Source: Karalla daura (taxonomy: Eukaryota; Chordata; Actinopteri; Chaetodontiformes; Leiognathidae). Taken from it: a stretch of 64,000 bases of DNA. Under the pieces are notes generated by a model. The model saw only the letters and a program-made list of their open reading frames with translations. It was not told where the DNA came from and did no database searches. Of this stretch, positions 36,401 through 48,400 are shown in pieces (position 1 is the first letter of the stretch; every line of letters begins with the position of its first letter). The stretch covers positions 31,706,900-31,770,899 of the forward strand of contig CM055188.1 in assembly GCA_029224185.1 (NCBI GenBank). The letters run 5' to 3'. The position numbers and the translations under genes were made by a program.

Positions 36401-39400
36401 CACTAATGTCAAGCAGAGCTTTTCCACAGCTACTATTGACAATTAGTGTTATGCCCCAATTATGTACAAACTCATGCGGGGCCGTGATGAATCATGGGTA
36501 ATGATTGATCTAGTCTGACATGAATATTGTGTAGCAGGGACATCCATAGCGTGTTCTGTTTCTCTCTATCAGTGGTTCTCAACCTTTTTTCTAATATGCA
36601 CACATAGACTGTATATGAAATATGGACAGAGTCGTCCGGTCTGAAAAGTGAAGGCAACATGAAAGTGACTACACCAGTGAGATCCTGGCTACAAAACTCT
36701 CATTTTCAATCATGAAATGTTAATTCATTGCATTTTTATCACAACACATAATGGTTTCAACAGTTAAAATTTCTCATGTGAGGCTGTGATCTGATGATCA
36801 ATTTGAAAATGATTCCCTGAGTTTAAGGAAATTAATATGGGCGTTTCTATTTGATTGACAGGTGATGCTTGCAGGTGCTTAAGAGTGAGGCGAGCAAGTT
36901 ACATTCATCAGACACATAGGCTGTGTATGTTAAGTAGGTTTGCTCATCATTGATATGGCAGGTGTATCAACCAATAGCTTGCATGGATCATATGGATCGG
37001 TAGGTGTGTTGAGTATGGCAGGAGTCAAAAGCTCTGCCCTGCACTCCTCTCTAGCCCTGCCCTCTTATTGAAACATGGTTTCCTCTGGCGTCAAAGGTTC
37101 AAGATGGCGGCGCCTTGTAAGCCAGTCCTGGCTTCAAAAATGGACCCTTACAAACCAAAAGTCTTTTACGGGGCTACAACCTATTGGGATGAATGAGTGG
37201 ACAGAGTGAGATATAGCTTCAGATTATTTCCATGAAATGATTTGAAGCTCGGGAAAACACCAAACTTTGGCCTTAATGCATATGCAATATGGGGCGTTCC
37301 TGCTCGTGTGAGCAAAATCCTGGGAGGAGAATATGCAGATTGGAAATATTAGCACGTGCAAAATGGTTTAACAAATCCAAAATGATTCCTAGGAAGGTGC
37401 AAATCCTCCCAGTCTTGCTGCTGTCACCGAGGCCAGGAGGAGACGTCGGAACTATGGACACAGACGGAGAAAATGAACTTGAGAGATGAAGAGAGATTGA
37501 GAGTATTTACTGTGAGCAGCTTATGGTGCGTTTTATTTTCGTTCAGGAGGAAAAGAGGAAATTAGATGTTAAGTAGGGCGAACCTGATTAAACATATTTT
37601 TCAAGAATAAATGGAGGAAAATCTGAAAACAAAATATTAACAACCTCTGTCAATATGACATCTCTGTGGCTCTGTTTTCTTGGTTGTTTTTTTGTACCAA
37701 ACGCATAATTAACAGCACTAATACGCAGTGTGCGCACTGGTCCTGAGCACTCAGGTCTTCCACCTCCCTCTCTCTCCTGCCTGCCCCAGTCCCTCCAGTC
37801 CCTCCAGTCCCCCCATTCCCTCCAGCCCTTCCAGTCCATCCAGTCCCTTCAGTCCCCCCAGTCCCCCCTGTCCCTCCACTCCCTCCAGCCCCTCCAGTCC
37901 CTCCAGTCCCTCCAGTCCCTCCAGTTCCCCCATTCCCTCCAGCCCCTCCAGTCCCTCCAGTCCCTCCAGCCCCTCCAGTCCCTCCAGTCCCTCCAGCCCC
38001 TCCAGTCCCTCCAGTCCCTCCAGTCCCTCCAATCCCCCCAGCCCCTCCAGTCCCTCCAGTCCCTCCAGTCCCCCCAGTCCCCCTTGTCCCTCCAGCCCCT
38101 CCAGTCCCTCCAGTCCCTCCAGTCCCCCCATTCCCTCCAGCCCCTCCAGCCCCTCCAGTCCCTCCAGTCCCTCCAGTCCCTCCAGTCCCTCTAGTCCCCC
38201 CAGTCCCCCCAGTCCCTCCAGTCCCTCCAGTCCCCCCAGTCCCTCCAGTCCCTCCAGTCCCCCCAGTCCCCCCAGTCCCTCCAGTCCCTCCAGTCCCTCC
38301 AGTCCCCCAGTCCCTCCAGTCCCTCCAGTCCCCCCAGTCCCTCCAGTCCCTCCAGTCCCTCAGCTCTTAGGCTGATGGAAGAACCAGCCACTGCCTGCAC
38401 CACAGCCTCCTCTCCTCCAGTGAGTGACTGTACGACCATCTCTGGTCCAGACACGGCACTGACCAGCTGCTCGATGTGCACAGCAATGGCCCGAGTGTCC
38501 CACAGGAGAGCATGAGCCATACTGGTTAGACTGGCCATACTGGCCGCTGCTCACACCTCTGGTGCAATCGCCGGTAGCCCGTGATCGAGAGCAGCAAACT
38601 GTTTACCTTGCCAGATGTGTTTGTTTTCCTCAGCCACAAGGACTTCCAACTCCAGGGAATCGTATTTATTCTTGCTCTTTCCCCTGCAGTCGCTATGATG
38701 GAAAGGCTCACAGCGAGCAAACCCCTCATTTACATACTGCTGTTTGCACCTGTTGTCACTTTCCCTTGCACGCACGCAAGCCAAGCGCACAAAATCTTAC
38801 CAGGAGCATGCAATTTAGCGCCCCTGATCTGGGATCTTAGTAGATCAGGCCCATAGTGCCTAATCTACTAAGATCCCAGATACGGGGTGCTAAATTGCAT
38901 GCTCATGCTTCGATTTTGCACAGTTTGTGTGCATTTTACAGGTGATTAACTAAGGGAAACTGCCAAAGTGACAACAGGTGCCAACAGCAGTATTTAAATT
39001 AGGAGTTTGTGCCTTTCCATAATGGCGAGTGCAGAGGAAACGCAAAAGCACAATAATAAATTTGATTCCCAGGAGTTGGAAGTCCTTGTGGCTGAGGCAA
39101 ACAAACACATCTGGCAGAACAAAGTAAAAAGTTTGCTGCTCTCAATCATGGGCTATCAGTGATTGCATATGAGGTGTGAGCAGTGGCCCGTATGGTCAGT
39201 TTGGCTTGTTCGCTCTGGTGGGACACTCTGGCCATTCCTGCACTCACCAGGCAGCTCGTCAGCTTAACGATGGCCATACAGTCACTGACTAGAGGAATGG
39301 AAGCTGCGGTGCAGGCAGTGGCTGGTTCTACAATTAACATAAGAGCTGAAGGACTGGAGTGTTTCCGACAAGTGCAGCTGTGTTTCTATGTGTGTTTTTC

Positions 39401-42400
39401 TCAATCGCTTTAGGACTTTTCTTCATATCACTATTAACATTTGCACAACAGTTGGTGCATTTCTCAAAACTATTAGTACACACTGAAAATCTTGTGGATA
39501 ACCCTCAAAATGGATAAAAATAAATCAGATATAAATCAGATCTGAGTGGTGAAACATACTTGACAACATACCTTTCCTGGCCAGGTCCCGTCACAGACAG
39601 ACACAGCCACCAGGTGCCCAGTGACGGGCCCTCCTTCCAGGCCTGTCTATTGGACATGCAAACCTCTCCACCACGATAAGGTGGTGGTTCCCAGAGATTT
39701 TGACTGTGATCTAAGAAAAGCACCAAAATGACTGAGAAAAACTGTTTAGATTAATGTTCAGACATTCATCTAAACACACAAAACACAAAAATTTGCTTTT
39801 CTTTCTGTGCTTACAGTTATGCCAGGTGGCTCCGATTCGACTCAACTCAGGGTGCTTGCGTTGGATGATGAATTGCCTGTAATGGCCCGATTTCCAGGTG
39901 AGCCCTGTAGGTATCTGACAAAGGCTACAGCGGCCTGGTCTCAGGGCACACGGTCAAAGGAACTTCCTTCATCCTTAACAAACATTATCAGCTTGTTTTT
40001 TCTATTAGGTGGATTTACTAGGTGGATGTGCATCCACAACACAAATGCATTGTATGCAGAGAGCTATGCGGTATGAAAACACAACCATTGGCCCTCTCCA
40101 CCCCATTTGTTGGTGGGCAAGTGTAAGAGGCAGGCAGCCTGTCAAGATTATCCTCTTCTCCTTTCTTTTTATTATAGTCCATGATAATTGTGGACTTTTT
40201 GTCACTCCCTAATGACACAGCTATACCTCTGTCAAAAAGTAGATGTAAGTATCACAGTTTTTATTCAGACAATATGTAACAACTATGATGGCAAACTTTT
40301 AAAGATTAGCCTGGTCCTTCACCTGCACAATTTTAATCGGCACCTCAATTTTATTTATCTAATTGTTTAATTTGTTTAATGTCTAATTTTCCTGTCCAAG
40401 TTCATGCCTGGTAAAGACATTGTCGCACATGATATTGTGGCTCTGCAGTCAAGTAGTCATATTAAGACTACGTACTTTCCCTGATTTTTCTCAGGGATGC
40501 AACTTGCAGCTTTGCCTGTGTAAATCTGTAGATTCCAGGTATAGCAGGTTTTTGCATGCCAAGACTTTTGTTGTACTTGCCTGGTCTCTGGATACTTTCC
40601 ATCAAAAGGGACAAAGTTGTCATCTTTTTTTTCCTCATCACTGGATCTGTATACTGCTGCAATAAGGCTGCCATTATAAGCATCTGCACATTCCTCAATA
40701 ATGTCATTCCACATGTCACCATGGAGTAACTTTCTCTTAATGACAAGGGCATCAAAAGATCATGCCTCGATGTCTCTTATTCTTGTCACAGTAAGGCTGT
40801 GATCCCCTGAGGTCATTCTGAAGACATTTGCAGCAGCTTCCCTGTCATGTAAACACAGGGTACTGAGCCTCAACTGATGTTATCACTTACGGAGTGGGAA
40901 CAGCTTTGGCATCTGTGGCCTCATCAGAGCCATCATCATGTGTCTGTGTCCACTGATTTACTCTATAATACCCTTGGGAATATGCTCATCCCTACCTTTC
41001 TACTCTGTTGGTGTCCTGATCTTCAGCAAAGCTATGATCCAGAACATGCACTACAACAATTAGGAGCAAAGACTGTGGTACTACAACCGACTGCAGAATA
41101 ACCGCACGATCTGTACTCACCCCATGAGGGTCTGACTAGTATGGTTGAAGAGGAAAGATAGAAGAACAGAAAAAAGGCACAGACTTGATACACCAGTGAT
41201 TAGAGACAAACCGGACAGAAAATCTGGAAATCACACAACAGGCTGACAGGAAGTGGGTGAAGAGATAAGACAATAAAACAGGAAGTAAGGCCATAGGAAA
41301 GGACATATGTAGGTCCTTTCTGTCATCAGGAATGAAAGGAAATGTCAACTCTCTACCTAACAAGAGTGATGAGCTGGAGATACTGGTGAACACTCAGAAA
41401 GGAAATACTAGAAAGACATGCACCGAAGGCAACATCCAACTTCCATGACCTTGTTGCTGAATAAACATCCTGATGCACTTTTGGGAAGATCAAGAGACTT
41501 CAATCAAGTTTCCCTGATGGATTCATTGAGCTATGGTAGAGCTATAACTGAGATGGTATAGTCAAATCTATAACACCGTGATAGATAACATAACACCACA
41601 TGGTGGTTTCGGACACTCCTATCTTTTTTGATAGGCTGGAGAGATTCAGGAAATCCTCTGTTAGATCTTCCAAATGGTAGATGAGCCAGACAAATGACTC
41701 TCTCTTTTGGGATCAAACAAATAATTCCTATTTCTCTTCCTGCACCTAAAATGGCTCACTATGAAAGATTCACAGTGAGCCATTTTTTTAATGTTTCATG
41801 CTGCAAACTGGAGATGTATCTTCTCTCATAGCATCTGGCAAACAACATGTTGGTGAATTACTGCCACCAACTGATGAGGAGTGGAACCACATGCCTATTT
41901 ATGGGCTGCTTGTTCAGGGGTGACAGCCCTAAAATGGAAGAGCAGCTGGCTGTTGACAGCATTATATGATTTTAGTTTTGCCATTGATATCATGCAGCTT
42001 AATCAGATTTGCTGATGATTTGGACAAGTAGACAAAGGACTATTTGATACATTACAGAATATGAATGTTTCCACATGCAATTCACCAAAACCTGTAAAAT
42101 AATTTTAAAAAAAGGAGTCTTGCACTGTCCCCTGCCCCGTGAAAAGAGAAAAATAGAGATTTTATTTCCCTTCATATTGTTTCTCTGGAAGAGGAGTCTT
42201 ATGGGGAATTACATTCTCTCCTACTGTATGTGGTTTGGGGTTAGGGAGCTTAATCAAATCGGTCGTGAAAAGGACGTTTTTTTTTTTTTACTTGTTTTTG
42301 AACATAGTCACTGATCCAGATACTGCAATTGCTCAAAGATCTGAATGATCTTGGTGGAGTGTAATTGATGAGCATGTCTGTTAAGCACTGAGGTGCAAGG

Positions 42401-45400
42401 CCATGTAAAGCCTTACACACCAAGTGCAGGATTTTAAAGTCAATTCTTATTTTAACAGATAACCAGTGCAGTGATTTGGTGCCAGTTAAAACACATGTCA
42501 CTGCATTTTGCATTAGCTGTAATCTGTGAATGCTTAATTTTGGGAGTCCGGTGAATAAACCATTTAAATAATCGAATCTGCTAGTTATGAAAGCATTGAT
42601 TCATTTGTCTAAATCTGAAACTGACAAGAAGTTCATATATTTGGAAACACTTTCCAGATTATAAAAAGCTGCTCTTATGATGTGGTTATTATTGTGAAAT
42701 TATTTTTTTTTCTGTGAGCATATGCACCAAGTTGAATAGTTGTTTTGTCTTTGTTAAGATGTAAAACGTTATCTGTCTACCATTGGTTGATGTCCTTGAT
42801 ACAGTGAATGAGGTACTGAATGGGAGATATGTCAACAGGATGTAGCAAAATGTAAACCTGTGAATCACCTGCATAATTATGTTAATTTATGTTATGTTTG
42901 TCTAAAACTTGAGCATGAGCTTGAGAAGCATGTAGAGACTGAATAACATTGGGGCACTCCACATGTAATGTCCTTCATCTGAGATACAAAAGCCCCAATA
43001 AACTTAAAACTAAACTGAAACTAAAATGCAATAAACTGTCCTGTCCTGTAAGTAGGTTTTGAACTTTTTAGAACTGGACCCCCGCTCCAGTGGGATTTCA
43101 AGGTCAACAGTGTTGAAAGTGTCACTGAGTTCAAGTAACAAGAGAATGTATAGTTTAGTGGAGTCTGGCTCAATGAGTAGGTCATTAACTCCTGACTGAA
43201 GAGACCAGTTATTGATATGCAAGACCTCCAGTGCTAAGCAGTAGCTTGAACTCATAATAGTAGCCCTATGAAGTCATATGAATTCACACACGACACTGTT
43301 GATGCTACTGGGTTCAGTTCAGTCAGGGCCAGCAGACACTCTTTAATGCCACGTTCGTGGCAGACAGAAATGGCCAGTTGTTATCTTTTGCCATCTCTGG
43401 CTTCATTTGCCATAAAAGCAGCATGTTTGATTTCGCTTGCTATTGACACCGACACCTCCTCAGCACAGCACTCTATGATTTATAATTTGAGATGAAGGTG
43501 ACAGATACCTGCTGTATGATTAGGCTGAGTAAGAGTGGAGGAAGGGTCAAACTCCTTTACCAGGTTGACACATTCAAGAGAAAATTACTTGGTTGTTGTT
43601 GAATATACCTTCATTGTGGCTATGAAAGGGAATGCCTTGTTTCACTAAAAACAGTGTGTTCCAAGTACTCACATCTCTCTCTTATTTCAGCCTTGTGTAC
43701 TGAGTAAAACAGTTCAGCTTCATTACCATGGGAAGTGCAGGATGTGCTGTGATACTGCTTCTGCTCCTACTGAGACTGCTCCCATGGGCAGTATCCATGT
43801 GTGTTTTCTCATGCTCTCTGAAAATGTCCAATGTCTTTTTCCAACTAGACAGACCAGTAGTGACAAAATTACCATGCCGAATATTCTTCCCAAACATTCT
43901 GCCAGAGAAGCAAATTGTGGCTTGTCTACTCACTCAGTATTCTAACCATGAAAAATTGTTAAACTGGTTGGCACTGTAGGATCGCCATCTCAACCCAAAA
44001 TATATAAAAAATTTGGTTTCAAACTGGAAGGCATGTTAATAATTTGCTAATAGTTACTGATAAGTTCTAACTTGATTGGTAAAAATCTCCCTGTAGAGGA
44101 TGTTAGTGTGTATCTCCTGGTGCACGTTGCCTGTCTCATGTCCGTCACAGTAGCCTAACAATAATGTTGCCTCGCTGTCTGCTGACAAGTTTATTGCACC
44201 ATTCAAGGCTCTATTGGCACTGGGTCCTGGCCGCGACTGTCAAAGGAGCTGTCAACTACTCCCAGATGCATCGGTCATAGCACAACTTCTGTGATCATAG
44301 ACCGTCCCTGTCTGTGATGAAAAATAGCCTCAGTCGTGAAATTTCATTGGATTCATTGTGATGCGCTTGTATTCATTGCTGTGGTGTTGGCTATTTGTAA
44401 GGCTGCCTCTTGTGAAATATTGTTTTCTGTAACCTTGTTGTTTCCCTTTGTTCTTCCTCATATCAGGTGTTTTGTTGCTAAGATGTAGGTTATGCTGTTT
44501 TCTTGTTTTTTGGAGATTGCATTTAATCTCCTAGCTGCACTTTGCAAGATAAAAATATGATTACTCTGATGAAAAGAAACAAAATAGTAACATAACCAAA
44601 TAACATACGATGAAGATAAACTCTTTATGTGTGGACAGAGCCTGATTGTTGTCAGCCAGGAAGTCAGACAGCCAGATGCCCATGGGGGTAGTTTAGTTTT
44701 CTTACCTGGTGCTGGAGGATAATTATATTGAATGCTGAACAGAAGTTGACCAACATAATTTGTACATGTGTTTTTATCCTCCAGCAAGGAAAGGCAAAAT
44801 GAGAAAAACATCCAAGCATTTATGGCACCCTTTGTCTGGCAGTATGCCCTGTAAGTATAATGATTTGAGTACAGATACAGAATGCCTGCCTGGCTTTTAT
44901 TGCGGATCTCATTTTATAATACTTTAGTTTTACTTAATAACCTCATAACTCATCTTAATTAATTTAACTGGACAGTAATTTTTTGTTTTTGTAGCACAAA
45001 TTTGGGAATTTGGGAAATAATTATTATGATTGTGAAGTTAATCATTTTGACATCGGATTAACTGCAGAGACAGCTTTTGTTTTGCTTTTTAATTTAATCT
45101 ATTTCATATTTTACTTTCTCTGTTGTCATCATCTTTTTCTTTTTGACAGTAGCCCCGTTCCCCATGGGAGTTACTACAGGTATTACACATGCACACCCTT
45201 GAGCTACTCACATAATTTGGTAGTTTTGATAGTAAGCAGTAGTAGTAATTAGTAAATCACATAGACTGTATATAACAGATAGATATAGTCGAGGCCAATG
45301 TGGAAGTGACTTTACTTGCCGCAGAGATCTGTTTGGCCTGGCTCCAAAAAACACTTCCTCCAATACACACCAAGTCAAAAAACGTAACTTTCATTCCTGA

Positions 45401-48400
45401 AAAACTAATTCAACTCAGTTGGCAAATAATAACATGATTAATAAGATATTAGAGTTTAAAGAAAGAGTCAATGTGGGCTCGTCCACTGGCGAGAGCGCGA
45501 GTCACATTAGTCGGACTAATAGACTGTGTTTACCTGGTTGGTACGGACGGGTTATTCTCCCAAAGCACCGTGGATCATATGGATCAGTGGGTGTGTTGAG
45601 GATGAAGGTGAGAAGTTATATCCGTCACTCATTCCTCTCCACCCCCGCCCTGTGGTGTCTGCTGGCTCCACTGTGAGCACTGCCAGCCTCCTGGCTGGCT
45701 CCTGGCTTCATAAACGTTACTTCACAAACCATTTGGGTGACGTTATGGAGGGTCAGGGCTCGATTAATAAGCACAATCAGAATCAGATTTAGCAACAAGA
45801 TTACACAATGTAGAGACACATGAGCTACAAAAGACAACGTTATCCACAGGTTAAATACAAAGCGTAGACCAGGAATATACCAACAAAAATATAATATAGT
45901 GCTTCCGATTGAATACAGCATGTAGTAGATGTAAAGCACAAGTGAGTTGATTTGCTGGACACTTTGATTGTGGAATTGAGCCAGTGGCAGGGTCATCAGC
46001 TAGGAGTCACCCTTCACTCATATTTGGCTCCTGTTATCTCAGAAGACCTCAATGTGGTGGGTCAAAGGCAAGGACATCTCCCTACCACCCCGTCTGGTAA
46101 CCCGTAGCAGCCTTGCTTCCACCATGCTTTATCACATCTGATTTCCACTGGGTGGACGAATGGACTCCACCTGGCTTCTGTGTACTTCCCCTTTTTTCTT
46201 GCAAACACAAACTCTATCCCTTCCTCTCACAGGGCTGTCAAGTATCCCTAATCTGGCAACTTATCTCAGGGTGCACCTCCTCTACTATGCACTGTTCACA
46301 CACAGAGCCTTACTTGGGGCATCTTCCACTGGTCTGACAATGTGACCGGCCTGTTACTCGGGTTATTCATCCACCCTGGTGCAGTTGGCTCACATATCTG
46401 ATCTGATAGCACTCCTCTTCCATCTTCATCACATTAGAGATCACAAGGTCTTTCATCTCCTTTTTGGTGGCTTTAGACCTAATCTTGTGTGCAGTAAATC
46501 TTCAGAAACAAGCCCTTCTCAGATGCTGCACTCCCAAAATCTGCTGTGGTGTTTTGAATTGACATGCCAGATGAGCTTCTATTTCGAATACGACCTTCAC
46601 CTTTTCCTGTCCATAGCCCAAGTGGGTGGACTTCACTGGTATTTTTCCATCAAACTGTCCAGTGCTGCAAAGATAACCACCATGTGTTGATGTAGCTTTT
46701 GACTCTTGAGTCTGTCTGAAGAACTTGTCATTGCTGTGGTCACACAACTTTAGCAGCCATTTCAGAAGTTGGTAAAACTTACAAACTGCAAACTTGTAAT
46801 ACCAGATCTTGAATCTTCCAGGAAACAAGCTTTGGTTGATCCTCCAAAGACACCATATGCTAGTGGGACAGATCAGCATGTATTGTAAAGCCTATCTAGT
46901 TGGTCCACAGGCAATAGGAAATATCACAATTTAACGTTCCTGACTTCCTTTCGGATTGAGAGACTGGGGCAGATAACAGTTTTATTTTCTTCTCAGGGTA
47001 TGTCACAGGGTATGTTACTGAACTGTTCTCTGCTCGGTTCCCATTTTTCAAATTTTAGAAGCAGTTAGTTTAGTTAGTTTTAGTAAGTTTGTTGAAAATA
47101 TAGAAGATATCAAAAGGTGATGTCATTATGTTGCGGACAGAATCTTTAATCAATTAAAAAAATTTAGAAAACTTTCAAGGAAAGACAGGGCTGCAGTGGC
47201 AATCTGATAGAGCCCTCTATTGATGAGATGACACTGGTGTACACACCTGGACCACTCTCACACAAAGAGTTCACCAGGCATGGATTGATAATAGAATTCC
47301 TTCATTCCTCATTCCTCCTTCAAACTTTATTCCATGTATGCACTGATAGCAAAGGACCTTTTACCAACTACCGGATTAAATATTTAATCAGTATATATAC
47401 ACATCTCAGAGCTCTCTGCTATTGTAGTGAAGTAGGTTGAAAAGTATAAATAGGTGTGACATTTTTGCAAATGCTATACACTAACTTCACGTTATCCCTT
47501 CTTTCAGGACATGATTACGGGGACGATTTAGGGGGTAAGGCATTCCTGAAATACTCATTTAACTCAGCAAATAATAACATTATTAATATGATAGTAGAGT
47601 ATAAAGAAATAAATCAATATGGGCATGTCTATTTGATTGACGGGGGACCCTCGCACAGGCGAGAGCGTGAGTCACATTAGTCAGACTAATAGATCAGACT
47701 AATCAGTGGGTGTGTTGAGGATGAAGGAGGTGTAAAGTTATATCTGTCACTCATTCCTCTCCATTCCTCTCCCTATGGTTTCTGCTGGCTCCACTGTGGG
47801 CAATGCCAGCCTCCTGGCTGGCTCCTGTTCTTGTAGTGAAGTTGGCTGAAAAGTGTAAATAAATGTGACATATTTGCAAATGCTATACACTGACTTCACG
47901 TTATCCCTTCTTTCAGGACTTTATTACGATGAAGATTTAAGTGGTAAGGCAAGGCAATTTTCTTTGTATAGCACCATTCTTACACAAGCAATTCATCGTT
48001 TTTTTTAGAGGCAAGAAGTAGAAACAGTAGAAACATTCACCCCAGGTTTTACCCTTTGTACTGGAACACCTCAGGTGTTCAGGGAGTTTGTTCCACAGGT
48101 GAGGACCATAGGAGCTAAATGCAGCTTTACCCTGCTTGGTTCTGACCCTGGGAACACTGAGTAGACCGGTCCCTGACCACCGGAAGGGTCTAGATGCTTC
48201 ATACCCAACCAGCAGCTCTGACATGTATTTAGGCCCAAGACCAGTCAGTGACTTGAAGACCAGTAAGCGTTTTTGGGACCAAAAACTTTTCTTCATTAAA
48301 CAAAATGACAACTCTACCTCCTGCTTTATCCTGCACAATGTAATCATTGATAAAGAATTACTTGCCTTCTAATGAGCTGACTTCAATACTGCAAGATTTG

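Larger units (their letters stand above)
39898..45149 (+). other. ITIH intron 16 with transposon debris
   Basis: Besides the listed piggyBac-like, LINE and zinc-finger fragments, this 5-kb intron is AT-rich. A stretch at about 44,950-45,000 (ttaactggacagtaattttt then tgtttttgtag) resembles the intron before exon 14, but no open microexon follows, so it may be a dead copy. Confidence 0.45.

Noticed and set aside
37787..38361. Regular short repeat, possible CRISPR-like array
   Set aside because: There are no unique spacers, the unit is 9 bp, and the DNA is vertebrate.
37728..38375. Long open frames (215 and 126 codons) of PSSPSSP and LEGLEGLEG repeats on both strands, looking like collagen or mucin genes
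   Set aside because: They are the by-product of a 9-bp minisatellite, which is stop-free in several frames. No start context, splice link or homology supports them.
43688..43710. Candidate microexon after ttatttcag at 43,689
   Set aside because: In the required phase it reads ALCTE and then a stop before any donor.
44458..44811. 117-codon minus-strand frame in ITIH intron 16
   Set aside because: It has only a faint LINE-like scrap ([11 protein letters not shown]) and no other support.
44998..45040. Candidate microexon after tgtttttgtag at 44,996
   Set aside because: In the required phase it reads AQIWEFGK and then a stop with no donor before it; kept only as a possible dead copy.
46113..46879. 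Frames on both strands in ITIH intron 17, one of 125 codons on the minus strand
   Set aside because: No motif that I can place and no splice link; most likely decayed transposon DNA.
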